DNA of 36,898 nt from Eubacterium sp. Lineage in GTDB: Bacteria; Bacillota; Clostridia; Lachnospirales; Lachnospiraceae. Each line of letters begins with the position of its first letter. The stretch's first letter is position 1. Both the position numbers and the translations under genes were made by a program. Positions 17,011-25,371 of this stretch are shown here, in pieces. Under the pieces are notes generated by a model. That model ran no database searches. It had not been told where the DNA came from and saw only the letters and a list, made by a program, of their open reading frames with translations. The DNA lies in the NCBI GenBank assembly GCA_017430325.1, contig JAFRNE010000025.1:1-36898 (forward strand), given 5' to 3'.

Positions 17011-17814
17011 TTAAAGCAGCATATTTGTGATAAGTCCCTCGGTCAGGCTTGCCCAGGAATAAGAATTCATATATTCGCCCCTGAAGCTGTTTATCGCCTC
17101 AACGTCACCCTTGATAAAACGGTACATATCACAGTCAAGCATCTCATCCTTTATCATCATGCTTCCGCGTTCAATACTGAGAAGCTCGCCGATACCGTAC
17201 TCCTGCAGCGTATCCCTGAGACTTCTCACTACAACATCCAGCTGTTTCTGCATGGTCCTGTCATATTCACGGTCCTCCCAGAGTACCGAGAATGCAGCCG
17301 TCCTTGTTATGCTTCCGCCCTGTCTGTCAATAAGATATGCCAGAAGCTCCTTTGCCTTCGCTCTCTTAAAGGTAACGATCTTTCCGTCCACAAAAAGATC
17401 GAACTCGCCAAAGGTTTTTGCAACGATATGTGAAGAAGGCTTTGGTGCAGCGGCACTTTTCTGTACAACCGCATATTCCAGTTCCTTTTCAAGCCTTGCC
17501 TTATTTATCGGCTTCATAAGATAACCCGAAGCATGTATCTTAAATGCCTCAACCGCATATTCAGAGTAGCCCGTTACAAATATCACGGAAATATCCGGAT
17601 AGAGCTGCTTCAGCTTCAGCGCGAGGGTTATGCCGTCCATCTCAGGCATATCAATATCCAGAAGGGCAATATCAGCCTTGTGACCCTCAAGATACTCAAG
17701 AGCCTTCTCAACACTTGTAAAGCCTTCTACCTCGTCCACCATCGAGATTTCCTTACACATTGATACTGTCAGCTTCAATATAAGTTCTTCGTCATCTATA
17801 CAGATAATATTCAT
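17011..17814 (-). CDS. Response regulator with receiver and SARP-type winged helix (RR2)
   Basis: 267 residues, the same length as RR1; ATG follows AAGGAGGC. The receiver has CIDDEE near residue 5, phospho-acceptor Asp in LLDIDMPEMDG, Thr in FVTGYSEYAV and Lys in LMKPINKARL. The winged helix runs from KTFGEFDLFVDGK through FKRAKAKELLAYLIDRQGG, and the C-terminal BTAD-like piece includes GEYMNSYSWAS. It is a paralogue of RR1, with the conserved end GEYMxxYSWA in both. It starts 14 bp after the GNAT gene and is followed by HK2, so transcription probably begins upstream of the acetyltransferase, where phased repeats lie at 18453-18491. Confidence 0.9.
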   Translation of the reverse strand: MNIICIDDEELILKLTVSMCKEISMVDEVEGFTSVEKALEYLEGHKADIALLDIDMPEMDGITLALKLKQLYPDISVIFVTGYSEYAVEAFKIHASGYLMKPINKARLEKELEYAVVQKSAAAPKPSSHIVAKTFGEFDLFVDGKIVTFKRAKAKELLAYLIDRQGGSITRTAAFSVLWEDREYDRTMQKQLDVVVRSLRDTLQEYGIGELLSIERGSMMIKDEMLDCDMYRFIKGDVEAINSFRGEYMNSYSWASLTEGLITNMLL

Positions 17815-17828
17815 CAGAATAAGCCTCC

Positions 17829-18380
17829 TTAAACCTCAAACCCCTCGTTCAGGTATGCATATCTGAGGTGATCCCGGAACTCTCCGCCGATCAATATACT
17901 TGCCTTTTCAAAGCCTTCCTTCTCAAATCCAAGTCTCTCTAAAACACGTATCGACTTTGCATTGTCTGTAAGCACTCTTGCATCTATCCTGTGGATAGGT
18001 GCAATTTCCATCACATGCTCCATAGCGCCCCTGCACGCCTCCGTACAGTAACCCTGTCCCTGAAATCTATAATCTATATTATATCCGAATATCGTGCTGA
18101 AATACGGATCCTTCCTTATTCTCGAAAAGCTTATCGAACCGATAATATGCTCCGGATCCACCTTCAGGTAGTAGTAATAATACGCTCCCGTCAGCCTCTC
18201 CATATTTCCGGCTTCCTGACGGAGCAGAGCATATTGATAATCAAAGGTATAATACTCCTCATCACGAGACGGTTCGTATTTTGCAAAGAAATCCCTGTTG
18301 TCGTAATAGTATTTAAATACCTGATCAGTCATCTCCGTATCCGAGGTTTTAAGGATCAGTCTATCCGTTTCTAAAGTCAT
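17829..18380 (-). CDS. GNAT-family acetyltransferase (RimJ/RimL-like)
   Basis: 183 residues; start preceded by CAGGAGGAAAA. It opens with TDRLILKTSD, the usual first strand of RimJ/RimL-type acetyltransferases, and has the acetyl-CoA loop RFQGQGYCTEAC and the later motif NAKSIRVLERLGFEKEG. These enzymes transfer acetyl from acetyl-CoA to an amine on a protein N-terminus, antibiotic or metabolite; the substrate cannot be told from sequence. It is the first gene of the unit with RR2 and HK2, an unusual neighbour for a two-component system. Its promoter region is shared, back to back, with the Y-family polymerase. Confidence 0.9.
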   Translation of the reverse strand: MTLETDRLILKTSDTEMTDQVFKYYYDNRDFFAKYEPSRDEEYYTFDYQYALLRQEAGNMERLTGAYYYYYLKVDPEHIIGSISFSRIRKDPYFSTIFGYNIDYRFQGQGYCTEACRGAMEHVMEIAPIHRIDARVLTDNAKSIRVLERLGFEKEGFEKASILIGGEFRDHLRYAYLNEGFEV

Positions 18381-18452
18381 AAAAGTTTTCCTCCTGTCAC
18401 TGTCAGTAACAGCTTCTTATCAGAATACCCACATTATTCTATACTAAATGAC

Positions 18453-18491
18453 ACTTTTTTGCTACAAAAAAATACTTTTTTGATACTTTTT
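18453..18491 (-). promoter_or_regulatory. Helically phased repeats upstream of GNAT-RR2-HK2
   Basis: AAAAAGT occurs on the minus strand at 18491-18485, 18480-18474 and 18459-18453, spaced 11 and 21 bp. A TATAGAAT-like -10 lies just downstream (around 18440). The outer arms TATACTAAA (18440-18448) and TTTAGTATA (18489-18497) also form an inverted repeat. The spacing fits a SARP operator, but A-rich sequence makes chance matches likely. Confidence 0.4.
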
Positions 18492-18526
18492 AGTATAAAA
18501 ATCCACCTTTTATCTAAAATGTTATT

Positions 18527-18555
18527 TTGACGTTGCCGCATAAAAATGCTATAAT
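18527..18555 (+). promoter_or_regulatory. Strong sigma-70-type promoter of the Y-family polymerase
   Basis: TTGACG (18527-18532), 17 bp, TATAAT (18550-18555), with TG-C just before the -10 box giving an extended -10. It lies 45 bp before the polymerase start and ribosome site TAGGAG. Confidence 0.85.
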
Positions 18556-18569
18556 CGAATGTAAGTTCG
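18556..18569 (+). promoter_or_regulatory. LexA-type SOS box
   Basis: CGAATGTAAGTTCG matches the Gram-positive LexA (Cheo box) consensus CGAAC-N4-GTTCG at all positions but one. It directly follows the -10 box, where bound repressor would block transcription. This predicts DNA-damage induction of the polymerase cassette. Confidence 0.75.
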
Positions 18570-18599
18570 TTTTTTGCTTTTTCGTAGGAGAAATACACG

Positions 18600-20006
18600 A
18601 TGGCTCAGGACAGTCCTAAAAAACCGAATAATGCCGGTCGAAGCTACGTCTGCATAGACCTCAAATCCTTCTATGCATCGGTCGAATGCCGCAACAGAGG
18701 CCTCGACCCTCTTAAGGCGCGCCTTGTCGTAGCCGACGAATCAAGGACAGATAAGACCATCTGTCTTGCGGTATCTCCTGCCCTGAAGGCCTACGGGATA
18801 GGCGGAAGAGCCAGGCTTTACGAGGTGAAGCAGCGCCTCCGCGAGGTTGAGCGCACCACCGGAGAGCACGTTGATTTCATCATCGCACCGCCTCAGATGG
18901 CTCATTATATGCAGGTTTCCTCTGATATTTACGATGTATATCTTTCCTATATCGCACCGGAGGATATGCATGTTTACAGTATCGACGAGGTATTTATGGA
19001 TGTAACGGACTATCTTCCTCTCTACGGCCTTACGGCTCACGAACTGACCATAAAGATGATACGTGAAGTCCTGAGGAAGACCGGCATCACCGCCACCGCC
19101 GGGATAGGCACAAATATGTATCTGGCTAAGGTTGCCATGGATGTGGTCGCAAAGCACAGCGAAGCCGATGCCGACGGAGTAAGGATCGCCGAGCTCGACG
19201 AGATGAGCTACCGCCTGAATATGTGGAATTATACCCCGATAACGGACATATGGCGTATCGGCCGCGGAACCGCGAAGCGCCTTGCCGAAAACGGAATGTT
19301 CACCATGGGCGACGTTGCCCGTATGAGCCTCATCAACGAAAATAAGCTCTATAACATCTTCGGAATAGATGCAGAGCTTTTGATAGATCACGCCTGGGGC
19401 ATAGAACCCACCACCATGTATAATATCAAACATTATAAAGCCGGCGTCCGCAGCGTAAGCTCCGGCCAGGTCCTTTCCACTCCTTACACAGCCGAGAAAG
19501 CCAGGATAATCGTATTTGAAATGCTGGATGCCCTCGTCATGGATCTTGTGGATAAAGGCCTCGTAACCGATGCCATCGGAATAGATATCGGCTATGACAG
19601 AGAATCCGTGGATAACGGCATATATACCGGCGAAATACATACAGACTATTACGGAAGAAGCGTTCCGAAGCACGGTCACGGCATGACCCGCCTCGGTACA
19701 CATACAAGCTCCGGTAAGAAGATAATCGACGCTGCCATGGAGCTTTATGATAAGATAATCGACAAAAAACTCACCGTAAGACGCTTAAATATAACCGCAA
19801 ATAATGTTCTTCCGGAGGAGGAAGGTGCGTACCAGTACGACCTTTTCACCTCTGCAGACGAGCTGAAGGAGGAACGCAGTCTTCAGGAGGCCATGCTCTC
19901 CATCAAGAAGCGCTTCGGAAACAACGCAGTACTGCGCGGCACCAGCCTTGTAGAAGGCGCCACCGCCCGTGAACGAAACGGACAGATCGGTGGTCACAAG
20001 GCGTAG
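18600..20006 (+). CDS. Y-family DNA polymerase (UmuC/UvrX-like), translesion synthesis
   Basis: 468 residues; start follows TAGGAG. It opens with VCIDLKSFYASVEC, holding the first catalytic Asp (D20) and the steric-gate region, and has the second catalytic pair in YSIDEVFMD (D129, E130). A helix-hairpin region follows (GIGTNMYLAK, then IWRIGRGTAKRL) and a little-finger domain completes the enzyme. Length and the C-terminal tail resemble the Firmicute UvrX/YqjW type more than short DinB. Such enzymes copy past DNA lesions with low fidelity. A LexA-type box on the promoter and a YolD-like gene 86 bp downstream support an SOS role. The C-terminus has no obvious beta-clamp motif that I could assign with confidence. 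Confidence 0.95.
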   Translation: MAQDSPKKPNNAGRSYVCIDLKSFYASVECRNRGLDPLKARLVVADESRTDKTICLAVSPALKAYGIGGRARLYEVKQRLREVERTTGEHVDFIIAPPQMAHYMQVSSDIYDVYLSYIAPEDMHVYSIDEVFMDVTDYLPLYGLTAHELTIKMIREVLRKTGITATAGIGTNMYLAKVAMDVVAKHSEADADGVRIAELDEMSYRLNMWNYTPITDIWRIGRGTAKRLAENGMFTMGDVARMSLINENKLYNIFGIDAELLIDHAWGIEPTTMYNIKHYKAGVRSVSSGQVLSTPYTAEKARIIVFEMLDALVMDLVDKGLVTDAIGIDIGYDRESVDNGIYTGEIHTDYYGRSVPKHGHGMTRLGTHTSSGKKIIDAAMELYDKIIDKKLTVRRLNITANNVLPEEEGAYQYDLFTSADELKEERSLQEAMLSIKKRFGNNAVLRGTSLVEGATARERNGQIGGHKA

Positions 20007-20092
20007 GATCCGGACAGACAAAAGCAGAACAATGATCATAAAAACAGACAGAACTCATTGGCAGTCACAGCCAGGATGAGTCGGAGGTCAAA

Positions 20093-20344
20093 GTGAACAA
20101 CATAGAACAGGAAACCCGAATTAAATACAGAGATATAATCAACCTCGAATGTCCGGTTCATAACAACGATGCCTTTGCAGCGGCGCATCCTAAAATGGAT
20201 CTTATGGAACGGGCTAAGATCTTTGCGCCTTTTTCTGCTCTCAGAGGCCTTAACCAGACCCTTTCCGCAAAACTGGAAAAGGATCACACCGGTAACAGTG
20301 TGACCCTTGAACCTGTGGATGATGATATCGATCCAATAATATGA
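20093..20344 (+). CDS. YolD-like small protein, partner of the polymerase
   Basis: 83 residues from GTG at 20093; GGAGG lies 5 bases upstream, which decides this start. The core ERAKIFAPFSALRGLNQTL matches the RAA-x-FxPFxAL-G motif of YolD-like proteins, which are commonly encoded beside UvrX/UmuC polymerases in Firmicutes. Their biochemical role is poorly known; a UmuD-like accessory role has been suggested for the family. It ends only 3 bp from the convergent glycosidase gene, with no clear terminator between. Confidence 0.8.
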   Translation: MNNIEQETRIKYRDIINLECPVHNNDAFAAAHPKMDLMERAKIFAPFSALRGLNQTLSAKLEKDHTGNSVTLEPVDDDIDPII

Positions 20345-20347
20345 TAT

Positions 20348-22669
20348 TTAATCTTCCTGTCCTGTTACCTTCTTCAGGCCTTCCAGGATCTCGGCTATCT
20401 CTTCATTTGTGATACCGCCAAAGTTTCTGAGTCCGCGGAGCGGCATGAATCTGAATACCTCCAGAGTCATTGCATCAGCTTCAGGATTGTCCATATCGAT
20501 ATTGAAACCGTCCTTTGCAAACTTAACAAGAGCCTGCTTTGTGTAATCTCTTGTGATATCGCATGCAAGAAGCTCTCCAACCTGAACATCCTTGTCAATA
20601 TAAGGAACATAGTTTACTGTTCCCTTAAGCTCTATCTCCTCGGTAAGTGCGATATCCTTTGAGGAATGAGCTATCTCGATAACATATTTACCTGCAGGGA
20701 TCTCCCAGCTCTGCTTCTTCACATCAAAATATGAGAATGCTCTCTCGTCAAGCTTGAAGGTGACAGTCTTTGTCTCACCTGATCTCAGTTCAACCTTCTC
20801 GAAGCCCTTAAGCTCGTGAACCGGTCTTGTAACCATTCCTGTCTTGTCTGAAACATAAAGCTGAACTACATCCTTACCTGTAACCTCACCGGTATTTTTA
20901 ACATTTACGGTAACGGTCGCTTCATTCTTCTCGCTGTCCGCAAATACCTTAAGATCAGAATACTCAAAAGTAGTATATGAAAGACCGTGTCCGAATGGGA
21001 AGAGGACAGGTATCTCCTTGCTGTCATAATATCTGTAGCCTACGAAAAGTCCCTCTGCATAATTAACCTTATGCTCTGTACCAGGGAAGTTGAGGTAGCT
21101 TGGATTGTCCGAAAGCTTAACAGGGAAGCTCTCTGCAAGACGTCCAGACGGATTGACTGCACCGTAAAGCACATCAACAACAGCCTCACCGATTCCCTCA
21201 CCGCCGAGATAAGCCTCAACGATAGCAGAAACCTTGTCTGCCCATGGCATCTCAACCGGCGAACCGTTATGAAGGACAACGATCACCTGGATACCAAGTG
21301 TAAGGAGTGCCTCGATTACTTTGTTCTGGATAGAAGGAAGCTGCATATGAGTTCTGTCATAGCCCTCTGATTCAAAGGAATCCGGAAGACCTGCAAATAC
21401 AACTATCTTGTCTACGCTCTGAGCTGCCTTGATGGCCTCATCGATGTATTTCTCAACCTCTTCAGGCTTTGTAACGTCTCCGTCAATTGGGAAGCCCTTA
21501 GCATATCCGACATTTCCGTATCTCTCTGCATATCTCTCAGCAACCGAAAGTGCAGAATCAACTCTGCTTGTATTGATATGTGAGCTTCCGCCGCCCTGAT
21601 ATCTTGGTTTCTCGGCAAACTCACCGATAAATGCAACCTGCTCAGACTTACCGATATTTCTTCTAAGCGGAAGTGCTTCAAAATCATTCTTCAGAAGGAC
21701 TACGCAGTTACGTGCATATTCAACAGCCATTTTGTGATCCTCTGCACGGTCAAATACCTTCTTCTCTTCTGACGCTGCGGCAGCTGCCTTTCCTTCAATA
21801 GCTCTCTCAACAAGGTTAAGGATATTTGTTACAGCCTCATCAAGCGCTTCCTGTGAAAGCTCGCCCTCCTGAACAGCCTTAACGATATAAGCTTCATTTG
21901 CACCGTGGCTGCCAGGCATTTCCAGATCAAGACCTGCAGCTATTCCCTTTATTCTGTCAGAAACCGCTGCCCAGTCACTCATAACAAGTCCCTTGTAGCC
22001 CCAGTCCTTACGAAGCACATCTGTGAGGAGCCATTTATTTTCGCTTGAATACTCGCCGTTTATCTTATTGTAGGAAGCCATAAAGGTCCATGGATCAGAC
22101 TTCTTTACAGCAGTTTCAAATGCAGAAAGATATATCTCTCTGAGAGTTCTCTCATCAACCTCTGATGAGCCGTACATTCTCTCAAACTCCTGATTATTTG
22201 CAGCAAAATGCTTGATGGAGGTTCCGACACCCTGCGACTGAACACCATTGATATAAGAAGCAGAAAGCTCTCCTGCAACATACGGATCCTCTGAAACATA
22301 TTCGAAGTTTCTTCCGCAGAGCGGTGAACGCTTGATATTTACCGCAGGTCCGAGTATCACCTGAACATCCTCGGCAACACATTCCTTACCGAGAGTCTGT
22401 CCCATCTCATACATCATTTCTCTATCAAAAGAAGCTGAAGTTGCGCAGGCAGCAGGGAAGCATACCGCATCAATCGTTCCGCCTTCTCCGTAATTCTCTA
22501 TCTTGCCCTCTGCAGGGAGCATCTTTCTCAGGCCGTGAGGGCCGTCGCTCATCATTATGCTTGGAACCTCAAGACGATCGATCTGGAAGGTATCCCACAG
22601 ATCACGTCCGGCAACTATTCTTGCCTTCTCCTCAAGTGTCATTTCTTTTACAATATTTTCTACGTTCAT
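20348..22669 (-). CDS. Glycoside hydrolase family 3 (beta-glycosidase)
   Basis: 773 residues from ATG at 22669, preferred over an upstream in-frame ATG at 22705 because AAGGAGGA lies 6 bases before it. The N-terminal barrel has the GH3 substrate motif KHFAANNQE and the nucleophile region GLVMSDWAAV (D232). The second domain has the acid/base motif ESEGYDRTHMQLP, and a fibronectin III-like domain follows (from about VTVNVKNTGEVTGKDVVQLYV). No signal peptide is visible, so it acts in the cytoplasm on imported oligosaccharides. Family members split beta-glucosides, xylosides or other glycosides. Shared control with galK-galT hints at a galactose-containing substrate, but the sequence does not settle specificity. 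Cotranscribed with the LacI-type regulator (14-bp gap). Confidence 0.93.
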   Translation of the reverse strand: MNVENIVKEMTLEEKARIVAGRDLWDTFQIDRLEVPSIMMSDGPHGLRKMLPAEGKIENYGEGGTIDAVCFPAACATSASFDREMMYEMGQTLGKECVAEDVQVILGPAVNIKRSPLCGRNFEYVSEDPYVAGELSASYINGVQSQGVGTSIKHFAANNQEFERMYGSSEVDERTLREIYLSAFETAVKKSDPWTFMASYNKINGEYSSENKWLLTDVLRKDWGYKGLVMSDWAAVSDRIKGIAAGLDLEMPGSHGANEAYIVKAVQEGELSQEALDEAVTNILNLVERAIEGKAAAAASEEKKVFDRAEDHKMAVEYARNCVVLLKNDFEALPLRRNIGKSEQVAFIGEFAEKPRYQGGGSSHINTSRVDSALSVAERYAERYGNVGYAKGFPIDGDVTKPEEVEKYIDEAIKAAQSVDKIVVFAGLPDSFESEGYDRTHMQLPSIQNKVIEALLTLGIQVIVVLHNGSPVEMPWADKVSAIVEAYLGGEGIGEAVVDVLYGAVNPSGRLAESFPVKLSDNPSYLNFPGTEHKVNYAEGLFVGYRYYDSKEIPVLFPFGHGLSYTTFEYSDLKVFADSEKNEATVTVNVKNTGEVTGKDVVQLYVSDKTGMVTRPVHELKGFEKVELRSGETKTVTFKLDERAFSYFDVKKQSWEIPAGKYVIEIAHSSKDIALTEEIELKGTVNYVPYIDKDVQVGELLACDITRDYTKQALVKFAKDGFNIDMDNPEADAMTLEVFRFMPLRGLRNFGGITNEEIAEILEGLKKVTGQED

Positions 22670-22683
22670 AACAGTCCTCCTTA

Positions 22684-23682
22684 CTACCTTGTGACTTTCC
22701 TGCACGACTCTCTCTCCACCAGCTCGCAGGTTATGCTGGCCTTCAGCGGTGTCTTGATACTAAGCTTAGACATCGCATAAACAAGATTTGCCGCATGCTG
22801 CCCCATCTCATAGGCAGGTGCACGCATCGTTGTCAGCGCCGGCTCTGAGAATCGGCTCATCTCGGAATCATTTATTCCGATGACCGAAATATCCTCCGGA
22901 ACTCTCATTCCATGTTCCTTAACGGATCGCATAACACCGTAGGCGATCGCATCGCTTGCCGCAAATACTGCACTCACAGCCACTCCCTCATCCAGGAGTT
23001 CATTCATCATCTCGTAACCTGATGCCGTATTAAACTGTCCTTCTCTTACAAGTCCCTTAACGGAAAGCTTATTCTTCTTCATAAAGCTGTGATATGCTTT
23101 CTTTCTCGAATCCTCTATCGCATCTGTTCCGGAAGCATATTCAAGTCCACCTATATAAGCGATCTTCCTGTGTCCGAGTCCATAGAGATATTCCAGCGCC
23201 TCTCTTGCTGCTGTTTTAAAATCGATGGTCAGTGTAGAAACCTCGCGGTTATCAACCGACATATCGATAAAGATGATATTTTCGCAGGCGGAGATGAGCT
23301 CTCTCGTCTCCTTTACGCTGAACTTACCTATACAGATAAGTCCGTTCAGATTTCCTATAACCTCTCTGTAGTTGGCATCCGACCTGTAGGCTCTGACGAT
23401 CGATATGGAATTCCTTATGCAGTAATCCTCTATGCCCTGTCTGGCTCTGAGATAATAATCGTCTCTCTGCTCCTCCTCTGCGGAGAACCACTGAAGTATA
23501 CCTATCTTAAATACAGCCTTGTCGGCCCCGCCCTTCTTCATATAATGCATCTCTTCCGCAACCGCATAGACCTTAACTCTCGTCTCCTCAGTTACAGAAA
23601 GTGTACTGTCATTATTTAATATTCTGGAAACCGTCGCCGGTGAAACGCCTGCGATCTTCGCTATTTCTCTGATAGTTGCCAT
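22684..23682 (-). CDS. LacI/GalR-family repressor of the galactose locus
   Basis: 332 residues from ATG at 23682, chosen because the helix-turn-helix then starts at once (MATIREIAKIAGVSPATVSRIL is split as residues 1-22) and AGAGGAAG lies upstream; an earlier ATG at 23736 would add a non-conserved tail. The hinge and a periplasmic-binding-like sugar domain follow, with SAVFAASDAIAYGVMRS and PEDISVIGINDSE typical of LacI/GalR. Three near-identical operators in the divergent promoter region are the expected targets, so the protein should repress both galK-galT and its own operon until a sugar binds. The inducer is probably galactose or a galactoside, by inference from neighbours. Confidence 0.92.
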   Translation of the reverse strand: MATIREIAKIAGVSPATVSRILNNDSTLSVTEETRVKVYAVAEEMHYMKKGGADKAVFKIGILQWFSAEEEQRDDYYLRARQGIEDYCIRNSISIVRAYRSDANYREVIGNLNGLICIGKFSVKETRELISACENIIFIDMSVDNREVSTLTIDFKTAAREALEYLYGLGHRKIAYIGGLEYASGTDAIEDSRKKAYHSFMKKNKLSVKGLVREGQFNTASGYEMMNELLDEGVAVSAVFAASDAIAYGVMRSVKEHGMRVPEDISVIGINDSEMSRFSEPALTTMRAPAYEMGQHAANLVYAMSKLSIKTPLKASITCELVERESCRKVTR

Positions 23683-23774
23683 CTGCTTCCTCTTTTCCGT
23701 TGCCCTGTAAGAGCAACCGGTACTATATGTTTCCATACACGATATCTACTGTAAAACACTTATGCCTCTTCCGT

Positions 23775-23814
23775 GTTTAGTAAACATCATACTACTTTGT
23801 TTCGAAAATGTCGA
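23775..23814 (-). promoter_or_regulatory. Promoter and operator O1 of the regulator-GH3 operon
   Basis: On the minus strand TCGACA (23814-23809), 17 bp, TATGAT (23791-23786), then at once the operator GTTTAGTAAAC (23775-23785, inside a 13-bp palindrome 23774-23786). The operator covers the likely start of transcription, so the regulator should control itself. Confidence 0.78.
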
Positions 23815-23915
23815 TAGAAATTTTAATTTTTTACATTTACAATTAGACTTATTATCCTTGAAATATCTAATTTTCCGTGCAAATACGTCATTTTAAAATA
23901 TTTTCACTTTTTATC

Positions 23916-23955
23916 TTGACAGTTTACTAAATCAATGTTATCGTTTAGTAAACGA
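23916..23955 (+). promoter_or_regulatory. galK-galT promoter with operators O2 and O3
   Basis: TTGACA (23916-23921), 17 bp, TATCGT (23939-23944) with a TG extended -10. O2, GTTTACTAAAT (23922-23932, the reverse complement differs from O1 at one base), fills the spacer. O3, TCGTTTAGTAAACGA (23941-23955), is a 15-bp palindrome over the -10 and start region. O2 and O3 centres are about 21 bp apart (two turns), and O1 lies about 168 bp away, so DNA looping is possible. Confidence 0.8.
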
Positions 23956-24063
23956 CACGAACAGACGGCTATTTCACCTGTTTAAATCGATAAATAATTT
24001 TTGATCAACAATTTAAGATAACATAGGAAAAATACACTAACAGTATTACGGAGGGTTACAACA

Positions 24064-25353
24064 ATGGAGAACAGACTCATATTAAAAGAGAATTTTCAGA
24101 ACGGCGGATTTGATTCACTTCTTCTTGATGTTTACAGTGACGAAAGCATGCTTTCTTATCTCAGAGAGCGTTTCGCCGGAGCAATAGACAGCTTTGCTGA
24201 GAACTTTGCCGAGGAAGAGGTTGCTATCTACAGTGCCCCGGGAAGAACTGAGGTTGGCGGAAATCATACTGATCACCAGCACGGTAAGGTGCTTGCAGCT
24301 TCCATCAACCGCGACGCAATCGCAGTTGTTTCAAAATCTTCAAAGATAAATGTCATCTCATCTGCAGGCGGTGGACGTATCAGTATAGAAGTAAACGACC
24401 TTGCCAAGAAGGACGATGAAGAAGGCACAACCGCTTCTCTCATCCGCGGAGTACTTGCAGGACTTGCAGAGCGCGGTTACACAGTCGGCGGCTTCAACGC
24501 TTATGTAACAAGCGATGTTCTTATCGGCGCAGGCCTCTCATCTTCTGCAGCCTTTGAAACACTTATCGGAACGATCATTTCCGGACTTTACAATGATATG
24601 AAGGTGAGCCCTATCGAGATAGCTCAGATCGGCCAGTATGCCGAGAATGTGTATTTCGGCAAGCCTTGCGGTCTTATGGATCAGATGGCAAGCTCAGTTG
24701 GTTCACTTGTTACAATAGATTTCGCAGACCCTGAAAAGCCAATCGTTGAGAAGGTTGATTTCGACATGGCAGCTCACGGCTACAGTCTCTGCATCACAGA
24801 CACCAAGGCTGACCACGTAAACCTCACCCCTGATTATGCTGCTGTTCCTGCAGAAATGAAGGCAGCTGCAGCTGTATTTGGCAAGGAGGTTCTCCGCGAG
24901 GTTGATCCTGCAGAGATAATCAAAAATATTCCTCTTATCAGAGAAAAGGTAAGCGACAGAGCCGCTCTCAGAGCTCTCCACTTCATCACAGAAAATACAA
25001 GAGTTGATGATCAGGTAAGCGCTCTCCGCGAAGGAAATACAGCAGCCTTCCTCGCAGCAGTTAAGGCTTCCGGCGATTCATCCTTCAAATACCTTCAGAA
25101 CGTTTACACAAACAAGGACGTTGAGCACCAGGCAGTTTCCATCGCTCTTGGCGTAAGCGACTACTATCTCAACGCAGACGGTAAAAATCATGGCGTTGCC
25201 CGTGTTCACGGCGGCGGTTTCGCAGGAACGATAGCTGCATTTGTTGAGAATGATTACGTTGCAGAGTACAAGAAGGCTATGGACAGACTCTTCGGAGACG
25301 GTGCTTGTAACGTGCTGCAAATCAGAAAATACGGCGGAATGCAGATTATCTAA
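24064..25353 (+). CDS. galK: Galactokinase
   Basis: 429 residues; start follows ACGGAGGG. It makes galactose-1-phosphate from galactose and ATP, the first step of the Leloir pathway. Visible GHMP-kinase motifs are the sugar-binding signature GRTEVGGNHTDHQHG (60-74), the phosphate loop GAGLSSSAAFE (155-165) and a third motif GVARVHGGGFAGTIAAF near the end. The usual galactokinase signature has GEHTD; here the Glu is Asn (N68), a variant I recall from Clostridia. The protein is about 40 residues longer than the E. coli enzyme, mainly through an N-terminal extension. It is followed after 18 bp by galT under the same promoter. Confidence 0.92.
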   Translation: MENRLILKENFQNGGFDSLLLDVYSDESMLSYLRERFAGAIDSFAENFAEEEVAIYSAPGRTEVGGNHTDHQHGKVLAASINRDAIAVVSKSSKINVISSAGGGRISIEVNDLAKKDDEEGTTASLIRGVLAGLAERGYTVGGFNAYVTSDVLIGAGLSSSAAFETLIGTIISGLYNDMKVSPIEIAQIGQYAENVYFGKPCGLMDQMASSVGSLVTIDFADPEKPIVEKVDFDMAAHGYSLCITDTKADHVNLTPDYAAVPAEMKAAAAVFGKEVLREVDPAEIIKNIPLIREKVSDRAALRALHFITENTRVDDQVSALREGNTAAFLAAVKASGDSSFKYLQNVYTNKDVEHQAVSIALGVSDYYLNADGKNHGVARVHGGGFAGTIAAFVENDYVAEYKKAMDRLFGDGACNVLQIRKYGGMQII

Positions 25354-25371
25354 GATGTACGGAGGAATAAT

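Noticed and set aside
18741..19703. Minus-strand open frame of 320 codons opposite the polymerase gene
   Set aside because: The plus-strand polymerase has all family motifs over the whole stretch; the antisense frame has no recognisable domain and arises from codon bias.
20270..20310. Terminator between the YolD-like gene and GH3
   Set aside because: An imperfect GGATCACAC/GTGTGACCC stem exists but lies inside the coding region and lacks a T-run.
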